Source: Phycisphaerae bacterium (GTDB taxonomy: Bacteria; Planctomycetota; Phycisphaerae; UBA1845; Fen-1342). From it: a DNA stretch of 11,190 nucleotides. Positions 1-5,304 of this stretch are shown here, piece after piece. Both the position numbers and the translations under genes were made by a program. Each line of letters begins with the position of its first letter. Position 1 is the first letter of the stretch. The stretch is from positions 1 to 11,190 of the forward strand of contig JAGVEP010000132.1 in the NCBI GenBank assembly GCA_020058145.1, given 5' to 3'. The notes under the pieces are model-generated. The model was not told where the DNA came from, ran no database searches, and saw only the letters and a list, made by a program, of their open reading frames with translations.

Positions 1-29
1 ATGCGCAGCGTGGTCTCGATGGTCTCGGG
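1..29. repeat. 29-bp exact direct repeat, copy 1 (window edge)
   Basis: Bases 1-29 are identical, on the same strand, to 3872-3900 inside motA. Identity stops at base 30 (c versus t), and the other side cannot be seen. In motA the stretch encodes PETIETTLRM on the minus strand. Here the overlapping membrane-protein gene reads it in a different frame. A chance match of this length in 11 kb is very unlikely. Confidence 0.9.
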
Positions 30-807
30 CCTGGCCCAGCAGGACGCGGCGCGCCAGCTCCCGAACTTGCTCCGCGTCCGGATGGCGTTGCTGCAGCGTG
101 CGGACGACGTCGGTCGCGCGATCCCAGGCTCCCAGCGCCGCCAAATCGTCGATTTCGCGCGTGGCCAGCTCGAGGTCGTGGGCTTCGAACTGGGCCCGCG
201 TCTGCTCGATCTGCTGGGCGAGCACATTCCAGTTCGACAGCGCGGGAAACCGCTGGCGGGCACGCTGCAAACGCTGCCGCGCCTCCGGCAAGTTGTGCTC
301 GCGGAGGAGCATGGGGACGTCGCGTTCCAGTTGCTGCACCAATTCGGTCGCTTCGGCACGCAGCCGCGCGGCGCGCTCGGGTTCGCTGAGCAGCTCGATG
401 TCGCGCACCTCGCGCATCAAGTGTACCAGCTCTTCCAGCAGGTGCGTCTGCGCCTCGGACCGTACATCGTTCGGCCGCGGACGCGGAAACGGCACAGCCG
501 GCGCCTGAACCGCGGTGACCCCCGCGGCCTGGTTGCGCAAGAGGACGCGAATTTCATCGAGGTGGCTGAGAATCTCCGCCAGCCCCCACATGAGCACCGC
601 GCAGCCGAACCAGGCGATGAACCCGACGCTGGCCTCGACCAGCGCGGGCACCGTCGTGTCCGGCGCGTGCCCCAGCGTCCAGAAGCGCACGCTGACCGCG
701 ATCACGGCCACGAGCGCGAGCAGGCCTGCCATGATCTTGAGCGCCGCGACCACGAACCTGCCTGGGCTGAGGCTGTCCGGCGCATTAGCCTCTTGCGTAT
801 CCGCCAT
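1..807 (-). CDS. Two-helix membrane protein with helical cytoplasmic domain (3' partial)
   Basis: The reading frame is open for 269 codons from the ATG at 807 to the window edge, so the C-terminus is missing. The start is supported by GGAGG nine nt upstream. Two hydrophobic helices are visible, at about residues 18-40 and 56-80. A soluble region follows (about 81-269) rich in Leu, Glu, Arg and Gln. It reads as amphipathic helices and resembles TPR-like or coiled-coil repeats, for example around NLPEARQRLQRARQRF. I do not recognise a named family. The gene lies 51 nt downstream of the methyltransferase on the same strand and probably shares its transcript. The two helices with a helical tail suggest an inner-membrane protein with a cytoplasmic scaffold or sensor part (inference). 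The last ten visible codons fall in a 29-bp stretch identical to part of motA, read in another frame, so the extreme end may not be genuine. Confidence 0.8.
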   Translation of the reverse strand, partial: MADTQEANAPDSLSPGRFVVAALKIMAGLLALVAVIAVSVRFWTLGHAPDTTVPALVEASVGFIAWFGCAVLMWGLAEILSHLDEIRVLLRNQAAGVTAVQAPAVPFPRPRPNDVRSEAQTHLLEELVHLMREVRDIELLSEPERAARLRAEATELVQQLERDVPMLLREHNLPEARQRLQRARQRFPALSNWNVLAQQIEQTRAQFEAHDLELATREIDDLAALGAWDRATDVVRTLQQRHPDAEQVRELARRVLLGQARDHRDHAAH

Positions 808-858
808 GTCTACCGACCTCCAATGGATCGGCATTATTTCCGCTTAGCCGGGAAAAAG

Positions 859-1968
859 CTACACGACTTGCCGCAGCGACAGTTCCCCCTGCCCGCTCGC
901 AGCCGGCTTCCCGCGACCGCGATAGCGCTGCACTTTGCGGTCGTAACGCTTGCCCTCCGTGGTGGCATGATGGCGCGCGGCAAACGGGGTGTCGTTCGGC
1001 AACTTCGGCATCGGCGAGGGCGCCAGCGCGGCCAGCCGCGCGAACTCCGCACGCACATCCGCTACCTCGTAGCCGTGCCCGGTCCGCTCGGAAAGCGACG
1101 CGGCGATCACCCGCAGCGCCACCTCGTTCGGCAGCAAATTGTGCAGCGCGACCTTCGTCTCCCGGTACAGTTGCAGCAGCATGTCCTCGTGCAACGCCGG
1201 CCACGCACCTGCCCCCGGCCGCGCCGCACTCTCATCCGCCACGCCCGCGAGCCGCTCCTCCGTGTGCTTCGCATAGTCCGGCGAGAGATCGACGCCCACG
1301 TATTTTCGCCCGACCCGCTTGGCGGCCACGACGGTCGTCCCGCTGCCGACGAACGGATCGAGCACGATTTCGCCGGGGTTGCTGCTGGCGAGGATGATCC
1401 GCTGGAGCAGCGCCGCGGGCATCTGGCAGCCGTGAAAGCCGGCCCGCTCCTTGAATGTGCCACAGACACGCGGGAATTCGTCCCACACGTCGTCCGGCAC
1501 GCGTCCGAGCGGGTGGGCGCGCAGGTCCTGGTACTCGGTGTGCCGCGCGCTGGGGAAACGCAGCAGTCGATCATTGAACGTGAACCGCTGCGGGTCCTGC
1601 GTGAAATACAGAATGTGCGTGTGCGCCCGGCAGAACTTGTTCCGCATGTTCTGCCCGAACGTATACCGCCAGATGATCCAGTTCCGCAGGTGCAGGCCCA
1701 GTTCGCGACCGATGATCCGCAGGTCGGCGACAAACTCGGCACCAATCGCAATGTAAAACGACCCGTCGGCCTTCAAAACGCGGCGGCACGCAGCCATCCA
1801 CTGCCGCGACCAGCCCACATACTCCTCGTCGGGTCGGTCGTCGTGGTATTTGTCGTAGACGTACCCGATATTGAAGGGCGGGTCGGCGAAGACCAGGTCC
1901 ACGCAGCCCGCGGACCAGCTTTTGAGCAACTCAATCGAGTCACCACAATATATAGTATTATGTCTCAT
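859..1968 (-). CDS. DNA methyltransferase, N6-adenine type (N6_N4_Mtase, beta-class order)
   Basis: Transfers a methyl group from S-adenosylmethionine to a base in DNA, most likely N6 of adenine. The 369-residue product has catalytic motif IV DPPF at 29-32, close to the N-terminus, and the SAM-binding motif I DPFVGSGTT at 204-212, followed by YVGVDLSPDY. Motif IV before motif I is the beta-class order seen in CcrM-like enzymes (PF01555). HGCQMP at 179-184 sits where HPTQKP usually precedes motif I. Residues from about 240 form an extra helical region and a basic tail (KRYDRKVQRYRGRGK) that could bind DNA (inference). The ATG at 1968 gives the usual start just before the motif; its Shine-Dalgarno is weak. 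The first codons are AT-rich (AAT ACT ATA TAT TGT), unlike the rest of the gene. No restriction endonuclease adjoins it, so it is probably a solitary enzyme. Its sequence specificity cannot be read from the protein. Confidence 0.9.
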   Translation of the reverse strand: MRHNTIYCGDSIELLKSWSAGCVDLVFADPPFNIGYVYDKYHDDRPDEEYVGWSRQWMAACRRVLKADGSFYIAIGAEFVADLRIIGRELGLHLRNWIIWRYTFGQNMRNKFCRAHTHILYFTQDPQRFTFNDRLLRFPSARHTEYQDLRAHPLGRVPDDVWDEFPRVCGTFKERAGFHGCQMPAALLQRIILASSNPGEIVLDPFVGSGTTVVAAKRVGRKYVGVDLSPDYAKHTEERLAGVADESAARPGAGAWPALHEDMLLQLYRETKVALHNLLPNEVALRVIAASLSERTGHGYEVADVRAEFARLAALAPSPMPKLPNDTPFAARHHATTEGKRYDRKVQRYRGRGKPAASGQGELSLRQVV

Positions 1969-1994
1969 GCTTGCGCCATAAATGTTGTATGTCG

Positions 1995-2023
1995 ATTAAA
2001 TCGCCGGCATCAGCGTCCGTCAA
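1995..2023 (-). promoter_or_regulatory. Putative sigma70-type promoter for the methyltransferase
   Basis: On the minus strand TTGACG (2018-2023) is followed by exactly 17 nt and TTTAAT (1995-2000). Each hexamer matches the TTGACA/TATAAT consensus at five of six positions. Transcription would start near 1988, about 20 nt before the methyltransferase ATG. The -35 box overlaps the last codons of the upstream Mut7-C gene. The surrounding 60 bases are clearly AT-rich for this window. It suggests that the methyltransferase and the gene after it can be expressed apart from motAB. Confidence 0.5.
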
Positions 2024-2510
2024 GCTCGGCCATGAGCCGATTTCGCACGGCGTGGATCCGCCGCCAGTGCGTGCCCTCCCAATAAACGTGCGCGCACACG
2101 GCACAGCGGTAGAACTCCTTGGCCCACACGAGGCTACGCGCCGGGACGACATCGGCCACGTCCGCCCGACTGACGGCACGCAACTCGCCATTGCAGCGCG
2201 TACAGCGGGGAAACCCCGGTGACAGCCGCAAGCCGCGGACTGCGCAGCGGACCTGCTCGTCCAGCGTGAGCCCGACTGGGAGGCGAAAACCGCCCAGCTC
2301 CCCGGTGGTGAACAGTCGTCGCTCGAACAGCTTCCCGTCGGACGAAACGACCACGCGACCCTCGGCGCGGGCATGTTCGGCCAGCGCGCGGTCCTCGATG
2401 CCCGGCGTGTAGCTCGTGTCCACGCCCAGCACACGGAGCCAGCGGGCGAGCCCGCCGCACATGGCGTCGCAGGCGAGCTTCGGCGGCGGCTGGGAAACAC
2501 GGGCGGGCAC
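2010..2510 (-). CDS. Mut7-C RNase-fold protein with C-terminal zinc ribbon (DUF82)
   Basis: A 166-residue protein of the Mut7-C family (PF01927), a PIN-related putative RNase domain. The family signature is clear: CDAMCGGLARWLRVLGVD at 14-31 with the conserved Asp15, then VVVSSDGKLFERR with Asp58 in the second acidic position. A zinc ribbon follows, with Cys103/Cys106 and Cys136/Cys139, ending in the typical VYWEGTHW at 142-149. Length is normal for stand-alone members. The start is GTG at 2510. No ATG precedes the conserved motif, and an in-frame stop lies only 10-12 nt upstream. The Shine-Dalgarno is weak. It lies 41 nt downstream of motB and 41 nt upstream of the methyltransferase on the same strand, so it is probably co-transcribed. 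Substrate and biological role are not established for bacterial stand-alone members; ribonuclease activity is inferred from the fold. Confidence 0.88.
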   Translation of the reverse strand: MPARVSQPPPKLACDAMCGGLARWLRVLGVDTSYTPGIEDRALAEHARAEGRVVVSSDGKLFERRLFTTGELGGFRLPVGLTLDEQVRCAVRGLRLSPGFPRCTRCNGELRAVSRADVADVVPARSLVWAKEFYRCAVCAHVYWEGTHWRRIHAVRNRLMAELDGR

Positions 2511-2551
2511 GCGAATATTCTACCGACCGGGCCGTGGCACCGCGTGGCGCG

Positions 2552-3439
2552 CTACGGCTGCGATTCGGGTTCCTCGGGCGCGGCCTCTTCGCCAGCGGGA
2601 ACGGTGCGGGCGTCCGTAAGGGCCGCCCGATCTGTAACCACGATCTCCACGCGCTGGTTGGAGCGTTGCCCCGCGTCGTCGTAGGCGGGGACGACGACGG
2701 GGTCGCCGGCGCCGCAGGCGATCAGGCGCAGGCGCACCCACTCAACACCCGCCGCGGCAAGCGCCTCCGCGACCGCCGCCGCCCGCTGATACGACAAGGC
2801 CATACCGTTATTCGGAAGTTGGTGGGCTTCCGCGAGGCTGACGTGTCCCCGGACTTCGATCACGCTGCGAAAGCCGGTCAGGTGCACCGCGATGTCACGG
2901 ATCGTGTCTTGCGCGGCGGCTGACAACTCGCCCACGCTCGCTTCGAATGGCACCAGCCCGCCGAGGCCGAAGTAGTCGCTGGGCCGTAGCGTGTGCGTGG
3001 CTTCGTGCCGGCCCTTGGGACCCGGGTCCGTAGCCGGTCCCACGCCGCTGCGCGCCCGCAGGCGCTGCACGAGCGACTGGTCGCGTGGATTGAGAGAATC
3101 GGCATCGACGGGGTTGTTGAACGCGGCGCGTACCGCGAGGGCCCAGTCGAGCATGTCGGGAGCGGCCTCCAAGAGTGCGCCGTTGCCCTCCGAGTCACCT
3201 TCGCCGGCGCGGACACCGCCGCGCACGTTCGCGTCCTTCATGAAGAAGGCCAACATGATGACAAAGAAGCCCATCATGAGGGTGACGTTGTCGGCGAAGG
3301 AAATGAGCCATTCCGGGGCGCCTTCGTGCTCCTCTCCGTGGCCGCCGCCGCCAGGCCCCCCCCCGTGGCCGGACTTGTGACCGCCGTGCCCGGCGCCGCC
3401 GCCCCCTTCACTATGTCCAGCGACTTCTTCTTCTGCCAT
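2552..3439 (-). CDS. motB: MotB-like stator protein with OmpA domain
   Basis: A 295-residue stator B subunit that anchors the ion channel formed with MotA to peptidoglycan. Residues 42-66 hold the MotB plug and helix pattern PEWLISFADNVTLMM followed by a hydrophobic stretch; Asp50 matches the ion-carrying Asp of MotB. A linker (about 70-158) leads to an OmpA/MotB domain at about 160-272 with VPFEAS, LSYQRAAAV (Arg219) and NQRVEIVV. Two features are odd. The first 40 residues are unusually Gly/His-rich, with His at 9, 18, 21, 25, 34 and 38. The usual GHTD peptidoglycan motif reads GHVS (198-201), so its Asp is missing. The ATG at 3439 has GGAG nine nt upstream. It follows motA by 41 nt. Flagellar motility is the default role, but no other flagellar gene is in view, so another MotAB-type energy-coupling use cannot be excluded. 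Confidence 0.92.
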   Translation of the reverse strand: MAEEEVAGHSEGGGGAGHGGHKSGHGGGPGGGGHGEEHEGAPEWLISFADNVTLMMGFFVIMLAFFMKDANVRGGVRAGEGDSEGNGALLEAAPDMLDWALAVRAAFNNPVDADSLNPRDQSLVQRLRARSGVGPATDPGPKGRHEATHTLRPSDYFGLGGLVPFEASVGELSAAAQDTIRDIAVHLTGFRSVIEVRGHVSLAEAHQLPNNGMALSYQRAAAVAEALAAAGVEWVRLRLIACGAGDPVVVPAYDDAGQRSNQRVEIVVTDRAALTDARTVPAGEEAAPEEPESQP

Positions 3440-3480
3440 GACGGGGCGCTCCGCACGAGAGCCAGGGTGTTATGGTCGGA

Positions 3481-4263
3481 TCACGCGGCGGCCTTGAGCT
3501 TGGCCCGTTGCGGTGCCGGGATGAAAGCGAGCATCTTGTCGACGGTCATCCGCGGGTTGTCGCCGTACTGGATCGACAAAATGCCCTGCAGCATCATTTC
3601 GCGGTTGATGATTTCCTCGCCGGAGCGGAGGGAAAGTTTGTCACCGATGGGGCCGGCGATGGCGTTGGCGAGGATGGTCCCGTACATGGTGCAGACGACG
3701 GCGATGGCGAGCATCTTGCCCATCGCGCCGACATCACCGCCGCCCAAGTTGCCGAACATGCCGATCTGTCCAACCAGCGTGCCGACCAGGCCCCAGCCGG
3801 GGCCGTAGAGTTTGATCAGGTCAAAGAACTTCTTGCCGGCCCTGTGCCGTTCCTGCATGGCGAGAACTTCCATGCGCAGCGTGGTCTCGATGGTCTCGGG
3901 TGAGGTGCCATCGACGGCCATCTTGAGCGCCTGCACGAGGAACCCGTCCTTGATCTTGGCGATTTCGGCTTCCAGGGCCAGCAGGCCGTCGCGGCGCGAT
4001 TTCTCGCTCAGATTCCGCAGGAGCGCGATGACTTCGGCGGGCGGGGTGGCCTTGTGAAACATGAACCGGCGGAGGAAGCCGGGGACGCACTTGAGCTTTT
4101 CCATGGGCATGGCCATGAAGACCACGCTGATGCTGCCGCCAAACACCATGAGCACGCCTTCCTGGGAGTAGAACATGCTGAAATGGCCGTGCGACGTCTC
4201 AAAGCCGACGAACAACAAGATCGCCAGGCCGAAGAGCGTGCCGATGAGGCTGGCGATATCCAT
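3481..4263 (-). CDS. motA: MotA-like stator proton/sodium channel subunit
   Basis: A 260-residue MotA-family protein, which forms the stator ion channel with MotB and turns ion flow into torque at the inner membrane. Four helices are seen at about 4-20, 36-53, 155-172 and 182-202, with a cytoplasmic loop between the second and third. That loop holds SRRDGLLALE, giving Arg90/Arg91 and Glu98, which match the charged residues used by E. coli MotA to engage FliG. Pro155 and Pro205 match the conserved helix-boundary prolines. SPETIETTLRMEV is a typical family segment. I prefer the ATG at 4263, with AAGGG seven nt upstream, giving the usual MDIAS start. A GTG at 4269 would add two residues. It is the first gene of the leftward cluster and has no long coiled-coil tail of the kind found in ZorA of Zorya defence systems. 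Confidence 0.94.
   Translation of the reverse strand: MDIASLIGTLFGLAILLFVGFETSHGHFSMFYSQEGVLMVFGGSISVVFMAMPMEKLKCVPGFLRRFMFHKATPPAEVIALLRNLSEKSRRDGLLALEAEIAKIKDGFLVQALKMAVDGTSPETIETTLRMEVLAMQERHRAGKKFFDLIKLYGPGWGLVGTLVGQIGMFGNLGGGDVGAMGKMLAIAVVCTMYGTILANAIAGPIGDKLSLRSGEEIINREMMLQGILSIQYGDNPRMTVDKMLAFIPAPQRAKLKAAA
3872..3900. repeat. 29-bp exact direct repeat, copy 2 (inside motA)
   Basis: Identical to bases 1-29 on the same strand. Here it lies in frame within a conserved motA segment (PETIETTLRM on the minus strand), so this copy looks like the native one. Confidence 0.9.
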
Positions 4264-4436
4264 AGTCACACCCTTCGGGCGGCGGCGCTGCGAGACGCGG
4301 CAACGCGCAATTCTCTGCGGAATTTATCGACCGGGGGCGCGCAGGTATTCAGTTGGGCGCCGCCGGGTCATGGCGGGCGAATGTCGGCGCGGTGGACCGG
4401 GCCGATAACTCAGCGTGCTAACTCTGGGTGCTTGGC

Positions 4437-4465
4437 TTCCAAGTGCTGCCGGGGTCTGATATACT
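4437..4465 (+). promoter_or_regulatory. Putative extended -10 promoter of the PEP-CTERM gene
   Basis: TGATATACT (4457-4465) contains an extended -10 (TGnTATACT, hexamer at 4460-4465, five of six to consensus). A weak -35, TTCCAA at 4437-4442, lies exactly 17 nt upstream. Transcription would start near 4472 and leave a leader of about 60 nt. A small palindrome, CTTGG-CTT-CCAAG, overlaps the -35. Confidence 0.45.
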
Positions 4466-4484
4466 GAGTCTGCCCACCGAGTGC

Positions 4485-4513
4485 ATACTCTGTGATGGGC
4501 CCGGATAGAGTAT
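4485..4513. promoter_or_regulatory. Operator-like inverted repeat in the 5' leader
   Basis: ATACTCT (4485-4491) and AGAGTAT (4507-4513) are perfect inverted 7-mers separated by 15 nt. The palindrome GGGCCC (4497-4502) sits almost at their centre. The element lies between the putative -10 and the start codon of the PEP-CTERM gene. It could be a repressor site or an RNA hairpin; nothing in the sequence decides between them. Confidence 0.35.
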
Positions 4514-4531
4514 TGTGCGAGGGTTGAAGCC

Positions 4532-5245
4532 GTGCAAACGAACCGGATTCTCCTACCGATGGTGCTGATCGCCGCACTGGCGGGCGGTGGACACGCCGAG
4601 ACGCTCCTAATCCGCAGCGACCTCGCCGGCACTTGGATCGACGCGACCGACGGCACGCCGCTCAACATCGCCGGCGACGACGTGGCGGATATCGTCTCGA
4701 CCGTCGGGAATGCCGTGTTCTCGACCGGGACGTGGCACGTCGGCAACAACGGTGGGGTCGGGTTCGGCACGTCGAATCTCATGCCGCCGGTGAATCAGCC
4801 AATTCCCACGCAGCAGCTTTACCAGGGACAGCAAGCCGTCGCGCCGTTCGCCGACGACATCGGCGATGACACCGGCAACACCTTCTGGAAGGTCGTACAC
4901 CGCCACGGCAGCCGCGCGGACGTGCTCGTGATCGAGTGGTTTGATAAGCGCTTCGAAGGGCAGCAGGACACCTCGCGATTCGAAATCCAGATTTTCAGCG
5001 ACCCCGGCCCGAACCGGATTTACGCGCAGTTCCTTTACCAGGACATCGAGCAGCCGTGGCCCAACGGTGGTGCGATTGCCACGATCGGATACCAGGACGG
5101 CGGCGCCGGTTTCAACGACGTGCAATGGAGCTACCATGTCGCTGGGGCCGTTTCGAACGGGATGGTGTTGTCGCTCGTGCCGGAGCCGGCGGCCATGGGG
5201 TTGGCAATCGTGCTCTTGAGCACCGTGCGGCGCCGCATTCCGTAG
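4532..5245 (+). CDS. Secreted PEP-CTERM sorting-domain protein
   Basis: A 237-residue exported protein. Residues 1-22 form a signal peptide (basic start, hydrophobic core, likely cut after GGGHA). The C-terminus has the PEP-CTERM tripartite signal: VPEP at 216-219, a short hydrophobic helix to about 232, then RRR at 233-235. In bacteria with an exosortase this tail directs the protein through the membrane and is then removed. The middle part (APFADDIGDDTG, VLVIEWFDKRF, SRFEIQIF, RIYAQFLYQ) resembles nidogen-like beta-rich extracellular domains by pattern only, so the exact role is unknown. The GTG start at 4532 has GAGGG eight nt upstream. The TAG stop is formed by the GTAG of a REP-like repeat. 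No exosortase gene is in view. It converges on the kinase gene. Confidence 0.85.
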   Translation: MQTNRILLPMVLIAALAGGGHAETLLIRSDLAGTWIDATDGTPLNIAGDDVADIVSTVGNAVFSTGTWHVGNNGGVGFGTSNLMPPVNQPIPTQQLYQGQQAVAPFADDIGDDTGNTFWKVVHRHGSRADVLVIEWFDKRFEGQQDTSRFEIQIFSDPGPNRIYAQFLYQDIEQPWPNGGAIATIGYQDGGAGFNDVQWSYHVAGAVSNGMVLSLVPEPAAMGLAIVLLSTVRRRIP

Positions 5246-5304
5246 GGTGGGCACTGCCCACCAAAAGCGGAGCAGCCAACCCGTGGGCAGTGCCCACCCT
5301 ACGG
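5240..5304. repeat. Inverted pair of REP-like palindromes; likely bidirectional terminator
   Basis: Two 22-bp arms, 5240-5261 and 5283-5304, are perfect inverted copies around a 21-nt spacer. Each arm reads CCGTAG and then a palindrome: on the left, GGTGGGCA (5246-5253), C, TGCCCACC (5255-5262). The right arm has the same unit on the other strand with one mismatch at its inner end. A GTAG tetranucleotide directly before an imperfect palindrome is the signature of REP elements mobilised by RAYT (Y1-type) transposases, and an inverted pair is the usual doublet form. The two arms can also pair into a 22-bp stem, so transcripts from both convergent genes could end here; there is no T-tract. Both TAG stop codons, 5243-5245 (plus) and 5299-5301 (minus), are the TAG of GTAG. 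No RAYT gene is in the window. Confidence 0.85.

Larger units (their letters stand above)
4264..4531. other. Divergent intergenic region between motA and the PEP-CTERM gene
   Basis: This 268-base stretch holds no convincing gene. The motA ribosome site is at its left end. Its right half carries a putative rightward promoter and an inverted repeat (listed separately). TAACTC occurs twice, at 4406-4411 and 4419-4424. For leftward motA transcription I see only a weak candidate: GTCGATAA (minus strand, 4324-4331), which resembles a sigma28 -10 element but lacks a matching -35. Confidence 0.7.

Noticed and set aside
1..2085. Open frame of 694 codons on the plus strand
   Set aside because: It is antisense to three well-supported minus-strand genes, is rich in Arg, His and Pro, and has no domain I can recognise. 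It results from high GC content.
1969..3480. Three successive intergenic gaps of exactly 41 nt
   Set aside because: The gaps at 1969-2009, 2511-2551 and 3440-3480 have no shared sequence, so equal length is probably chance.
3481..4263. MotA as ZorA of a Zorya defence system
   Set aside because: The protein has ordinary MotA length and ends soon after the fourth helix, with no long coiled-coil tail, and no ZorC, ZorD or ZorE-like gene is nearby.
4324..4331. Sigma28-like -10 element upstream of motA
   Set aside because: GTCGATAA is close to the GCCGATAA consensus, but no TAAA-type -35 lies at the right distance. A similar GCCGATAA at 4401-4408 on the other strand also lacks a -35.
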